The position numbers and the translations under genes are program-made. DNA of 64,000 bases, from positions 1 through 64,000 of the forward strand of contig CAZUMS010000003.1 of assembly GCA_964621525.1 (NCBI GenBank), in the 5' to 3' direction. This DNA comes from CAZMGV01 sp964621525 [NCBI: uncultured bacterium] (lineage in GTDB: Bacteria; JAGRBM01). The notes beneath the pieces are model-generated. The model was not told the DNA's origin, made no database searches, and saw nothing but the letters and a program-made list of their open reading frames with translations. Of the stretch, positions 25,952 to 35,194 are shown in pieces (position 1 is the stretch's first letter; the number at the start of each line of letters is the position of its first letter).

Positions 25952-28423
25952 TTAGCGGGTTGTCGACCCCGGAACCGACGACTGCGGCCATGAGCTCGCA
26001 TTGTCCTCGCCAGGGTGCTGGACCGAGAAGAACAGCGTCGACATATCCGGCGTGAACGAGGGGCCCGTGTGCTCGGCGTCGCTCGGCACCGTCAGAATGC
26101 GGAACGCACGGCCGTAGGTATTCGAGTTATCGTCCTCGGTGTCGAGGTAATACATCGCGTCGTGACCGACATCGGCCGGCGTCACGCCCAGGGTCAGGCC
26201 GAAGTAGCCGTCCGTGCCGAACCACACGCCGCCGTCCTTGTCAACGAGGATGTTGTCCGGGTTGCCGCCGTCATAGCGCTCTGCCGTGTCGTCGTCGCCG
26301 CCCCACACCTGCCAGTAGGTGAAGGTGGCCGAGGCAGACGGGTTCGAGGGGCTAGCCGTCTCTTCGATCACCCAGATACGGCCCGGCTTGTCGCTGCGGG
26401 TCCGGATACCGTTGCTGAGGTCGTGGTTCGTGCCCGTGACCAGAAGGCCGCGGCCGTTGTCGTTCAGGGAGTATTTAGCCGTGTGCTTGGTGAAGGCGAT
26501 GTAGAGGAGCGGATTTCCGTTATCCAGCGGGACCGGATTGTACTCGAGATCTTCCGGCCGGTTCAGCTGCGTCACGCCGAGCTTCGTCGCCGCCGTGTGG
26601 AGCGAGGAAAGCACGGTGTTGTTGCTGGAGAAGCCGCCAATCAGGTTGAACGTCTGGCTCTTCAGCGCCGCGCCGACCTTCGTCGTCGTGGCGGGGATGC
26701 CGCTGCCAGCGACGCCGGCCTGGTTGTACTGCCACACCGGCGCATTGTCGGTGGCGTTATTCACGTCAAGCTTGATCCAGTGGCCGAAACCGCGGTCGCC
26801 CTTCGTCGGCACGCGCAGTCCGTCGTCGCCGTCGTCGCCGCCGCAGCCGTCAGCAGTGGCCGCGCCGTCGTTGTCGCCCGAGATCTGGAAGCCCGAGATC
26901 TGGTCGAACCGCTTGCAGTCGGAGAGACTGGCCGAGGTGCCGTCCCAGCCCATGGCCGAGAAGTGCGCCACATAGACCGAACCCGAATCGAGCAGGGCGC
27001 GGATTTCGCCGCGGTTCAGGCCGGAGGTATAGTTCGAGGAGGAAACGAACTTGTAGATGCGGCCGTTCGTGCGGTCATCGGCGGCGTAGATCACTATCGG
27101 CTGTCCGGAGACGAGCTCGAAGTTGCCGTCAGTGGCGACCGTCATGTTTTCCCACCGGGCGCGGCCCATGGAACCGAGCTTGCGGTGGCCCTGGCCGTCG
27201 CCTTCGATCGTGGCGTCATCATCGTCGTCGGTGATCGGCTTGTAGAACTCGTTCGGGGCCACAGCCGGGTCGATCTCGGTCAGTAAGCTGTAGTAGTCGA
27301 TGTTGTTCTTGCCCTGGGCCACCGAGAGCTGGCCGTAGTTGGACGACGAGCTGGCAGTCCACACCGGCGCCACGTTGGCGGCGATGTCGAATCCCTTGCC
27401 GCTCGTGAACTTCTCGGCGGACGACCATGCGTCGGCGTCACCGTACCAGTCCTGGGCGTTTTCCTCGCCCGTGAAGATCGTGCCCCACGGCGTGACGCCA
27501 CCGGAGCAGTTGCCCAGCGTGCCGGGAACGACGCCCTTGTCGAGGGCGACGCCGGCGTCGTCCTTGGCTGCCGCCGACAGGGTGTAACCCGTCACGCGGA
27601 ACAGCGAGTTGCTGGTGCCGTCGAAACGGCGGTTGTCGGCGGACGTGTCGATCGTCCACTCACCGCCCTGCAAGCTGATTTTCACAAGGCTCGCGCCGAG
27701 CTGTTTCTTATGCCGGCGGATGAACTCGTCGCGGTCGGTAGCCGTGGACCAGGACTTGAGAGCGTCCGGGTTCAGGGCTTCGAGCGTGGCGGTGGAAAAC
27801 AGGTTCCAGGCGGCAAGCCAGTTGGCGAACACGAGGTTCGACCCGCTGGCTGCGCGGCTCGATGTGGGGACGTTCCCCGACACGTATTCGTGGTTCACGA
27901 ACAGCCAGCCGCTCTCGTTGTCGGAGCCGTTCCACAGGAGGCTGTCGCCCGCAGCCGGGTCGAGGTCGCCCGGAATATAGGCCGTGAAGTCGGCATTGGC
28001 GCCGAAGCGCGGGGCGTCAAGCGAGGTGTCCGCAGTAAGGGGGTCCAGCCACTTGGCGACCACGGAGTATTCGAGGCCGTTGGTGAGCACGAGGTCATCA
28101 GCGATCACCGGATTGTCGGTGTCCGAGAGGTCCGATGTGTTCGACGCGTCGTTCGGAAGCGGAAGGGTCGCATCCGACTCGAGGCCGTTGTCGTCGATGT
28201 CGGCGACCCGGTCCTTGATGAAGTCGGCGATGCTGCCTCCATCGGGGCGGCGGACCGCCACGACGGCCGAGAGGCCCACGTCATCGGGAAGAACGGGCGG
28301 CGTACCGGAAAGCGAGCCGGTATCCACGTCGCATCCGAAGATGGAAAGGGGTAGAGCAGCCAGAACGGCGGCCTTCGTCACGGTCCGGCGGAAGCTCGAT
28401 TTGGAATTCTGTGTCAAACGCAT
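25952..28423 (-). CDS. PhoX-like (DUF839) secreted phosphatase family protein
   Basis: An 823-residue exported protein. The start at 28423 (MRLTQNSKSSFRRTVTKAAV) has GGAGGAGA just upstream. The signal sequence has a twin-arginine-like 'SSFRRTVTKAA' and a lipobox-like IFGC, so it may be a Tat-exported lipoprotein. PhoX-family blocks are visible: 'TPWGTIFTGEENAQDWYGD', 'GSMGRARWENM', 'LNRPEDLEYNP', 'YIAFTKHT' and 'PDNILVDKDGGVWFGTDG'. PhoX enzymes are Ca2+/Fe3+-dependent alkaline phosphatases; many relatives have unknown substrates. The protein is longer than typical PhoX and contains Asp-rich inserts ('DDDDATIEGDG'). No Pho box was identified upstream, so phosphate control is unproven. Confidence 0.85.
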   Translation of the reverse strand: MRLTQNSKSSFRRTVTKAAVLAALPLSIFGCDVDTGSLSGTPPVLPDDVGLSAVVAVRRPDGGSIADFIKDRVADIDDNGLESDATLPLPNDASNTSDLSDTDNPVIADDLVLTNGLEYSVVAKWLDPLTADTSLDAPRFGANADFTAYIPGDLDPAAGDSLLWNGSDNESGWLFVNHEYVSGNVPTSSRAASGSNLVFANWLAAWNLFSTATLEALNPDALKSWSTATDRDEFIRRHKKQLGASLVKISLQGGEWTIDTSADNRRFDGTSNSLFRVTGYTLSAAAKDDAGVALDKGVVPGTLGNCSGGVTPWGTIFTGEENAQDWYGDADAWSSAEKFTSGKGFDIAANVAPVWTASSSSNYGQLSVAQGKNNIDYYSLLTEIDPAVAPNEFYKPITDDDDDATIEGDGQGHRKLGSMGRARWENMTVATDGNFELVSGQPIVIYAADDRTNGRIYKFVSSSNYTSGLNRGEIRALLDSGSVYVAHFSAMGWDGTSASLSDCKRFDQISGFQISGDNDGAATADGCGGDDGDDGLRVPTKGDRGFGHWIKLDVNNATDNAPVWQYNQAGVAGSGIPATTTKVGAALKSQTFNLIGGFSSNNTVLSSLHTAATKLGVTQLNRPEDLEYNPVPLDNGNPLLYIAFTKHTAKYSLNDNGRGLLVTGTNHDLSNGIRTRSDKPGRIWVIEETASPSNPSASATFTYWQVWGGDDDTAERYDGGNPDNILVDKDGGVWFGTDGYFGLTLGVTPADVGHDAMYYLDTEDDNSNTYGRAFRILTVPSDAEHTGPSFTPDMSTLFFSVQHPGEDNASSWPQSSVPGSTTR

Positions 28424-28560
28424 TGGATCTCCTCCAAGAATGGTCCCATCCGTATGACGCGGAGTTATGAAGTTCGTTGGAAGGAGAAGTGATAAATTTG
28501 TGACAGGCCGCCCGCCGGATGGAGGCAAGGATCCGGCGAATCGGCCCTGAGGGGGCTTAA

Positions 28561-29517
28561 TCAGCTCTTATTGGCGGGTTTTGGCTTGCCGGGACGGAGT
28601 TTCGGGGGTTTTTCCCCCTCGTGCAGGCGGCGGCGGCCTTCGAGGTCCAGTTTCCTGGGAAAATCCTTCCCGTATTCGAGAACACCCTTGCAGATTCCCC
28701 GGCCGAGGCGCTCGAGGTAGGCCGGGGTCTGGAAGTTGGCCGCCTCGGCCTCGTTCGTGACAAAGCCAATCTCGATGAGGATCGCCGGCATGTTCGCCCG
28801 TACTAGGACGAAGAACGGCGCCTGCAGCACGCCGCGGCTCTGGAAGCTGAACTCCTTCGCCAGCGTCTGGTGAACGACCGTGCCGAAATCCTCGCTGCCC
28901 AGGATGTGCTGCGCGCTCTTCAGCGACCAGAGCGTGAGGAGCAGCGGATCGTTCGGGTCGAGGCCCTCGATGCCGAGCGACTCATTCTCCGCCATGGCGA
29001 CCCGGTGCGCCTCCTTGTCGGTGGCCTCCGGGTTCATGAGATAGGTTTCGATCCCGCGGGCCTTCACGTTGCGGGCGGAGTTCGCGTGAATCGACACGAA
29101 GACATCCGCGTTCAGGTTGTTGGCCACCTTCGACCGGTCGGCGAGCGGCAGGAACGAGTCGTCGTCGCGCGTGAGAAACACCTTCAGGTCCGGCTTCGTC
29201 TCGCGCAGGCAGCCTGCCGCGATCTGGCCTACCTTCAGGACGATATCCTTCTCCATGATTCCGCCGACGCCGGTGGCGCCCCAGTCATGGGCGCCGTGGC
29301 CGGGGTCCAGCACCACGACGTCGAAAACTTCCGGGGTGGGCGGCAGGGTGCCGAACTTGGCGACCACATCGACAGTCTGGGGAGCCGGTGCCATAGGGGG
29401 GGCTTCCGGACCGGAAGTAGCGGCCTCGGGGGATGGCTTCGAGCCGCAAGCCGCCAGAGCGGCGACGCCCAGCGTCACGAGAACCGCTCCAAACCGGCTT
29501 TTCAGCCCTTTATTCAT
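28561..29517 (-). CDS. N-acetylmuramoyl-L-alanine amidase (AmiC type), lipoprotein
   Basis: A 318-residue protein from the ATG at 29517 (MNKGLKSRFGAVLVTLG), which begins the signal peptide; lipobox LAAC. After a Pro-rich linker comes an Amidase_3 domain: zinc-binding His in 'VVLDPGHGAHDWGATG', Glu in 'IMEKDIVL', 'VFLTRDDDSFLPLADRSKVAN', second His in 'VFVSIHANSA' and catalytic Glu in 'PAILIEIGFVTNEAEA'. It cleaves the amide between MurNAc and the stem peptide, acting in the periplasm. The large insertion after 'RGIETYLMN' is characteristic of regulated division amidases. The C-terminal tail is basic and Pro-rich. A divergent M23 peptidase gene starts at 29722; such peptidases can activate amidases, as known for EnvC/NlpD. 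Confidence 0.92.
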   Translation of the reverse strand: MNKGLKSRFGAVLVTLGVAALAACGSKPSPEAATSGPEAPPMAPAPQTVDVVAKFGTLPPTPEVFDVVVLDPGHGAHDWGATGVGGIMEKDIVLKVGQIAAGCLRETKPDLKVFLTRDDDSFLPLADRSKVANNLNADVFVSIHANSARNVKARGIETYLMNPEATDKEAHRVAMAENESLGIEGLDPNDPLLLTLWSLKSAQHILGSEDFGTVVHQTLAKEFSFQSRGVLQAPFFVLVRANMPAILIEIGFVTNEAEAANFQTPAYLERLGRGICKGVLEYGKDFPRKLDLEGRRRLHEGEKPPKLRPGKPKPANKS

Positions 29518-29721
29518 AACGCAACGCACAAATATACAGCCAAAACACTCTTGACACTGACTGAAACCATGAGCGAGACTGCTTTTCAAGTCGTTTGCGT
29601 CAATTAACGCAGCACCACGGTAATGGTGGGGATTTCATTTTGGAATAGTTCCGGCCGGTTCCGGTCCGGAATGCTGTGTTGGCCGGACGGCTATCTGTAA
29701 AGGGCTGTAGAGGTCCATTTT

Positions 29722-30633
29722 TTGTCGACGGTTAAAAAACCAGAGAGTTCCTACACAGTTGTACTGGTAGGGGAGCAGGGGGTCCGGAGAATCACGGTCC
29801 CCACCTGGCTGCTGTCGGGCCGGGCCGTTGCCATCGCGGCCATCGTACTCGTGCTCGGCGCGAGCCACTATATCTACAGCGTGAGCCGCGCGGCCCAGGT
29901 GGACGGCCTGCTCGGCGAGAATTCCGAACTTCGCGCGCAGGTGGCGAGCGTCGAAACCCGCCTCGCCACGCTGGACCGCCAGATCGACCGTGTGGGACAG
30001 CTCGAAAGCCGCGTCCGCCGGATGATGGGCATCGACCCGGCACCCAAGCAGCCCGAGAGCGGCACCGGCGGCCCGCGCAGCACCGGAGACGCCGAGCTAT
30101 ACTCGACCTTCCGGCCCGAGGACGCCCAGCGGCTCCAGCGCATCGACGCCGACCTAGCCGCCCACTCGACCCGCACCAAGCGTGCGGAAATGGGCCTTGA
30201 GGTCCTGCTCGACCACTTCAAGAACCAGGAAATCCAGATTCTCGCCACCCCGACCATCTGGCCGGTCCGGGGCTGGCTGACCTCGACGTTCGGCTACCGC
30301 GTGGACCCGTTCACAGGCGAGCGCAAGCTGCACGAGGGGCTCGATATCTCGGCCGCCCACGGCACGACGGTGGCGTCGCCCGCCTCCGGCACAGTCGTCC
30401 GGGTGGGCATGCGCGACGCCTACGGCCTGTCGGTGACGATCGATCACGGCTATGGGCTGACCACGATCTACGCCCACCTCTCCGAGGTGAGCGTCAAGGT
30501 GGGCGACAAGATCCTCAGGGGGCAGCCAATCGCCTCCGTCGGCAACACGGGCCGCTCGACTGGTCCGCACCTTCACTACGAAGTGCGCGTGAACGACATC
30601 CCGGTCGATCCCATGCGCTACATCCTCAACTGA
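29722..30633 (+). CDS. Membrane-anchored M23 (LytM) peptidase
   Basis: A 303-residue protein with an apparent TTG start (MSTVKKPESSYTVVLVGEQG); GTAGAGGT lies upstream. One transmembrane helix at about 30-50 ('VAIAAIVLVLGASHYIYSV') is followed by a coiled coil ('LLGENSELRAQVASVETRLATL') and a C-terminal LytM domain with the metal ligands in 'LHEGLDISAAHG' (HxxxD), 'IYAHLSEV' and 'GPHLHYEVR' (HxH). It should cut peptidoglycan cross-links in the periplasm, or activate the divergent AmiC-type amidase. All zinc ligands are present, so an active enzyme is likely. RNase G and an esterase follow on the same strand. Confidence 0.92.
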   Translation: MSTVKKPESSYTVVLVGEQGVRRITVPTWLLSGRAVAIAAIVLVLGASHYIYSVSRAAQVDGLLGENSELRAQVASVETRLATLDRQIDRVGQLESRVRRMMGIDPAPKQPESGTGGPRSTGDAELYSTFRPEDAQRLQRIDADLAAHSTRTKRAEMGLEVLLDHFKNQEIQILATPTIWPVRGWLTSTFGYRVDPFTGERKLHEGLDISAAHGTTVASPASGTVVRVGMRDAYGLSVTIDHGYGLTTIYAHLSEVSVKVGDKILRGQPIASVGNTGRSTGPHLHYEVRVNDIPVDPMRYILN

Positions 30634-30683
30634 TAGGCCCCGGATTGCGCCCCGCATTCCGCCGGTCATAATCCCGGACGGAC

Positions 30684-32168
30684 ATGAACCGGGAAATCCT
30701 CCTGCTGCGCGACGCCCTGGAAACGAGGGCCGCCGTTTTCGAGAACGGCGGCCTCGTGGAGTTCCAAGCCGACCGTCCGCAGGATTCGGCTCTCACCGGC
30801 AACATCTACAAGGGGCGCGTGGTCCGGGTACTGCCGCACCTTCAGTCGGCGTTCGTCGATATCGGCGAGGATCGCACCGCCTACCTGTTCGCCGACGACG
30901 CCCTGCCGGCGGACGCCCCGAAACAGGCGGCCCCAAATATCGCCGATCTCGTCCGTCAGGGTCAGGAGATCCTCGTCCAGGTGGAGAAGGAGCCCGCGCT
31001 CCACAAGGGCGCGAAACTCACGGCGCAGATCGCCCTGCCCGGCCGGTTCGTCGTCCTGTTTCCGGGCAAGTCCCTCGCCGGCGTCTCCCACCGCGTCGCC
31101 GACGAGGCGGGCCGGGCCCGGCTCAGGGAGCTGCTCCAGGAACTGGCCCCGCAGGGCTTCGGGCTTGTGGCCCGGACGGCGGCCGGCGCCGCGTCGCGCG
31201 AGGAGATTGCCGCCGACATTGCGGAACTGGTGTCCGTATGGGAGCAGGTGCAGAAAAAGGCGAAGACTGCGCCCGTGCCCTCGCTCGTGCACGGCGAGCT
31301 GGATCTCCCGCTCCGCGTCGTACGTGACTTCCTGCCCGACGGCTTCAGCCGGGTTGTCTGCGACAGCGAACCGCTTTTTGACAGCGTAAAGGCGTTCGTC
31401 GCTGCGGCACGGCCGGACCTCGCCGGGACCGTGGAACTCCAGAAATCGCCGGACCCGGCTGGCGACGTGTTCGGGCTCGACGACCAGCTCAGGAAGGCCC
31501 TCGCCCGGCGGGTGTGGCTGAAATCGGGCGGCTACCTCGTGATCGATACCGGCGAAGCCATGACCGCCATCGACGTGAACACGGGCAAGAACACCGGAAA
31601 AAACAACTTCGAGGACACCGTGCGCCGCACAAACCTCGAGGCGGCGGCGGAGATCGCCCGGCAGCTCCGCCTCAGGAACACCGGCGGTATCGTCGTCATC
31701 GACTTCATCGACATGAAAGAGGCCCAGAGCCGCGAGCAGGTGTCGGCCGCTTTCTCCGGAGCGCTCGCGAAAGACCGCGCCCGCTGCACGATTACCCGGA
31801 TCTCGGAGCTCGGCCTCGTCGAGATGACACGGAAGCGTCACCGGGACAGCCTCACGGCGCAGCTTGAGGATCTCTGCCCCTGCTGCGAGGGTTCGGGCCG
31901 GGTGCTCTCGGCGGCAACCACAGCCCGGGATCTCCTGCGCGAGGTCCGCCGCGAGGCAAGACGCCTCGGGCCTGCTATTCTCGTGCGCGCCCACCCCTCG
32001 GTCGTGGACCGGCTCACGGGGCCTGACCTCTCCGGAGTGGAGGAACTCGAGCAGCGCATGAGTGTCCGGTTGCGGTTCAGGGCCGTCGAGGGCCAGCATC
32101 CCGAGAAGTTTGACCTGGAGACGGCGAAAGACACGGCCGCCTCCGGACGGCGGGTGAAGCAGTCATGA
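30684..32168 (+). CDS. rng: Ribonuclease G (RNase E/G family)
   Basis: A 494-residue RNase G, close to the usual length and without the long RNase E tail. It opens MNREILLLRDALETRAAVFE and has the S1 domain region ('GNIYKGRVVRVLPHLQSAFVDIG'), the catalytic Asp residues of the DNase I-like domain ('GGYLVIDTGEAMTAIDVNTG' and 'GGIVVIDFIDM') and the zinc-link CPCC in 'LEDLCPCCEGSGRV'. It processes rRNA 5' ends and degrades mRNA in the cytoplasm. It starts 50 bases after the M23 gene and its stop overlaps the esterase start by four bases, so the three genes may form one operon. Symbol given on family grounds. Confidence 0.95.
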   Translation: MNREILLLRDALETRAAVFENGGLVEFQADRPQDSALTGNIYKGRVVRVLPHLQSAFVDIGEDRTAYLFADDALPADAPKQAAPNIADLVRQGQEILVQVEKEPALHKGAKLTAQIALPGRFVVLFPGKSLAGVSHRVADEAGRARLRELLQELAPQGFGLVARTAAGAASREEIAADIAELVSVWEQVQKKAKTAPVPSLVHGELDLPLRVVRDFLPDGFSRVVCDSEPLFDSVKAFVAAARPDLAGTVELQKSPDPAGDVFGLDDQLRKALARRVWLKSGGYLVIDTGEAMTAIDVNTGKNTGKNNFEDTVRRTNLEAAAEIARQLRLRNTGGIVVIDFIDMKEAQSREQVSAAFSGALAKDRARCTITRISELGLVEMTRKRHRDSLTAQLEDLCPCCEGSGRVLSAATTARDLLREVRREARRLGPAILVRAHPSVVDRLTGPDLSGVEELEQRMSVRLRFRAVEGQHPEKFDLETAKDTAASGRRVKQS

Positions 32169-33208
32169 TCGAAGTGGCGCCGGGCGATTCCTACGTACTC
32201 AGGGAATGCGCGCCCGACGTGCTGGCGTATCTCACGGAACTCCAGACGGCATTCGAAAAGTTCGACCTCAAGCTGATTCCCTTCCTGCAGAAGCGGCTGA
32301 AGGACGTCCATCTGCCCAGGCTCCGGGGCCTCGAGGTGAAGCTGGATTTCCACGCGGGCCAGAACCCCGCCGCCCGCGAATGGCTCGGTTTCGTGAAAAC
32401 CCTGAGCTCCGGCTGCCAGACCCTTTCGGGGCCGATCAATCCGGCGAATCCGATGAATCTCCTGCTCGGTTTCCACTCGGCCAACGAGACCGCCGTGCGG
32501 CTGTTCGGCTACCGGCTCGCCGTGCCCTCCATCGAGCGGTTCTTCCTCGAGGAAGCGCCGCCCGAAGGGTTCCGGGAACCGGACCCCAAGGCTGCCATCG
32601 AGAAAGTGCCGCTGCTCGTGAACGGCGTCGAACGCTCCCACGCGCTTCTCTACCGTCCCTCGGGCAGGAATCCCGGCGACCCGCGCCCGCTCGCCCTCTG
32701 CCTGCACGGGGCCATGGGCAGCTCGGCGGAATTCATGGCGATCTGGCTCCGGGCGCTGCACTCCCACTGCTGGTACGGCCTCGTGCCCAAGTCGCCCGGC
32801 ATGACGTGGGACCCCAAGGGAGATTTCCCCGCCCTGCTCGATCTCGTCCGCCGGACGGTCGCCCGCGAGAACATCGACCCGCAGAAGATCCTCGTTACGG
32901 GTCTCTCGGACGGCGGGAGCGCCGCCCTCGAACTCGCCTTCACAAACCCCGGCTCCTTCGCTGCGGCAAGTTGCGTCTCCGGCGTCCTGAAGCCGTGGGT
33001 GCCCGTGGAGTCGTGCCCGAAAAAATTCCCCGTCCATCTCATGCATGGGAGTAACGACATGCTGTTCCCCGTACAGCTGGCCCGCTCGGCCGAGGCGCGC
33101 CTCAGGAGCGCCGGCATTTCCGTGAAATACGTCGAGATTCAGGGGATGAACCATGCCTATCCCATCTCGAAGAACCGCGATCTCGTCGGGTGGTTCGAGG
33201 GACAGTAG
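32165..33208 (+). CDS. Phospholipase/carboxylesterase-like alpha/beta hydrolase with N-terminal extension
   Basis: A 347-residue protein, translationally coupled to rng (ATGA). The first ~145 residues ('AYLTELQTAFEKFDLKLIPFLQ') are not a known domain to me. From about 150 there is an alpha/beta hydrolase: 'LALCLHGAMGSSAEF' oxyanion region, a nucleophile motif 'VTGLSDGGSAALEL' (GxSxG, Ser), an acidic residue in 'LMHGSNDMLFPV' and a catalytic His in 'QGMNHAYPI'. It resembles dienelactone hydrolase/phospholipase-carboxylesterases. Substrate unknown; the link with RNase G is only positional. Confidence 0.82.
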   Translation: MIEVAPGDSYVLRECAPDVLAYLTELQTAFEKFDLKLIPFLQKRLKDVHLPRLRGLEVKLDFHAGQNPAAREWLGFVKTLSSGCQTLSGPINPANPMNLLLGFHSANETAVRLFGYRLAVPSIERFFLEEAPPEGFREPDPKAAIEKVPLLVNGVERSHALLYRPSGRNPGDPRPLALCLHGAMGSSAEFMAIWLRALHSHCWYGLVPKSPGMTWDPKGDFPALLDLVRRTVARENIDPQKILVTGLSDGGSAALELAFTNPGSFAAASCVSGVLKPWVPVESCPKKFPVHLMHGSNDMLFPVQLARSAEARLRSAGISVKYVEIQGMNHAYPISKNRDLVGWFEGQ

Positions 33209-33214
33209 GCGGCC

Positions 33215-35194
33215 CTATTGCCCCGGATGAAAATGGCGCCAGATCGCGTCCGCGAGTTCCGCGCTGACCCCTTTGACCGCTTTCAGGCTTTCCGGCGTTG
33301 CGGCCTTCACTCCGTCCAGCGAGCCGAACGCCTTGAGCAGCGCCATGCGGCGGGCGGGGCCGACGCCCGGAATGTCGTCCAGCTTCGAGCGGAACCGGAT
33401 CTTCTCGCGGAGTTTTCTCTGGTAGCGGATGGCGAACCGGTGGGATTCGTCACGGATGTAAGTGAGCAGGCGGAATTCGGGTGAGTGCGGGTCCAGCGGC
33501 CGCGGATCTTCCTCGCCGGGCCGGAAGATGCGCTCGTCCGAGCGGTCGATCTCGCGCCCCGCAGCCCCCCGGTCCTGGATCCGCGATTTGGCGATGGAGG
33601 CGAGGTCGGGGGCGTCGAGCCTCCGGGTGATCTCGAGTGCTTCTGCCGCCCGGACCAGTTCGGCGAGCTGTCCCTTGCCGCCGTCCACGAGCAGGAGGTC
33701 CGGAAGCCGCCACTCGTCATCAGGGCCCCCTTCGGCACCGGGAGCCGGGGCGCGGGAAAGCCGCCGCGTGAGCACCTCCCGCATGGCGGCGAAGTCGTCG
33801 CCTCCGTCCACCGTCCTGATCTGGTACTTGCGGTAAAGCCGGCGCACGGGTTCGCCCATATGAAAGACGACCCGGCTCGCGGCGGTGAACTGTCCGCCGA
33901 GATGCGAGATGTCGTAGCACTCGATCCGCTCGGGCAGCCGCGCGAGCCCCAGCCTCCCGCGTACCCGTTCCAGCATCGTGCGGATTTTCTCGTCGGCCGC
34001 CCGGCGGCGGGAAAGCGATTCGGCGGCGTTCCGGTCTGCGAGCTCGATCAGCTTGGCCCGGTCGCCGCGCCTGGGAACAATCACCTCCGCCTTTCCCTGC
34101 CGGGCCTCCGAGACGAACTGGGAGAGCGCCTCGATCCCCTCGATCCCGAACGGGAGCAGGATCTCTTCCGGCACGTAGTTGTCGTTTCCGTAGTAGCGGG
34201 CGAGGAACTGCTCCAGCCGTTCGGCTGGCGTGAAACCGGCCATCTCCACAGGGATGGCGCGGGTCTCGAGCAGCGTGCCGCCCCGGATGAACAGCAGCTG
34301 GATCATGCCGTCCGTGCCGTCCTGGGCGAACCCCACAACGTCCCGGTCGGTGAGGTCCATGGAGACGACCGGATGCTTTTCGACCGTCTCCTCCACCGCC
34401 CGGAGCTGGTCCCGGTATTTCGCGGCAAGTTCGTAGTCGGTCGCCTCGGACGCCGCCGCCATCTTCGCCCGGAGTTCGTCCAGCACCGCGCGCCCCCGGC
34501 CCGAGAGCACCATCGAGACAGCCTTCACCCGCTCGGCATAGGCCTCCGGGGTGACGAGCCCCACACAGGGGGCGGTGCAGCGGCCGATTTCGTGCTCGAT
34601 GCAGGGGCGGGTGCGGCGCTCGAGCTCGCCGTCCGTGCAGGTCCTGAGCTGAAATGTCCGCTGCAGGACGTCGAGCGTCTCGCGGGCAAGCGTCGCCGAG
34701 CCGTAGGGGCCGTAATACCGGTTTCCATCCTTCACGGGACGTCGCATGGCAAGCGCCCGGGGCCATTCGTGTTTCGTCGTGAGCTGGATGACGAGGTACG
34801 ACTTGTCGTCTTTCAGCTCGATGTTGTAGCGCGGCTTGTGGCGCTTGATCAGCGTATTTTCGAGGAAGATCGCCTCTTCCTCGGTACGTGTCACCACGGT
34901 ATCGATCTTCCGGACCTTCGGTACAAGGAACCGGATCTGGAACCGCCCGTCGTCGGACCGCTGGAAGTAGCTCCGGACGCGGTTGCGGAGCACCTTCGCC
35001 TTGCCGATATAAAGAATATCCCCGCGTTCGTCCCTGAACAGGTACACGCCCGGCTCCGCGGGCAGTTCACCCGCCTTGCCGAGCAGAAACTCCCGCCGGG
35101 CCTCGGGATCTCCGGGCAGGTTCCCCTCCGCATCCGGCGGCGAAGAGGCAGGTGTATCGACGGGATCGGACACGGGGGGAGTATAGCCCGTCAC
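33215..35194 (-). CDS. uvrC: UvrABC excinuclease subunit C
   Basis: Nucleotide-excision repair nuclease of about 650 residues. It has the GIY-YIG domain ('GVYLFRDERGDILYIGKA'), the Cys-rich region ('CIEHEIGRCTAPCVG'), the UVR motif ('AASEATDYELAAKYRDQL'), the RNase H-like C-terminal nuclease ('IECYDISHLGGQFTAAS', 'DLLLVDGGKGQL') and terminal helix-hairpin-helix repeats ('IPGVGPARRMALLKAFGSL'). It makes the 3' and 5' incisions around lesions marked by UvrAB. The start is uncertain: a GTG at 35194 overlaps the stop of the preceding gene by four bases, and another GTG lies at 35173; the longer open frame is too long for the family. It runs convergent to the esterase, six bases away. Confidence 0.96.
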   Translation of the reverse strand: MTGYTPPVSDPVDTPASSPPDAEGNLPGDPEARREFLLGKAGELPAEPGVYLFRDERGDILYIGKAKVLRNRVRSYFQRSDDGRFQIRFLVPKVRKIDTVVTRTEEEAIFLENTLIKRHKPRYNIELKDDKSYLVIQLTTKHEWPRALAMRRPVKDGNRYYGPYGSATLARETLDVLQRTFQLRTCTDGELERRTRPCIEHEIGRCTAPCVGLVTPEAYAERVKAVSMVLSGRGRAVLDELRAKMAAASEATDYELAAKYRDQLRAVEETVEKHPVVSMDLTDRDVVGFAQDGTDGMIQLLFIRGGTLLETRAIPVEMAGFTPAERLEQFLARYYGNDNYVPEEILLPFGIEGIEALSQFVSEARQGKAEVIVPRRGDRAKLIELADRNAAESLSRRRAADEKIRTMLERVRGRLGLARLPERIECYDISHLGGQFTAASRVVFHMGEPVRRLYRKYQIRTVDGGDDFAAMREVLTRRLSRAPAPGAEGGPDDEWRLPDLLLVDGGKGQLAELVRAAEALEITRRLDAPDLASIAKSRIQDRGAAGREIDRSDERIFRPGEEDPRPLDPHSPEFRLLTYIRDESHRFAIRYQRKLREKIRFRSKLDDIPGVGPARRMALLKAFGSLDGVKAATPESLKAVKGVSAELADAIWRHFHPGQ

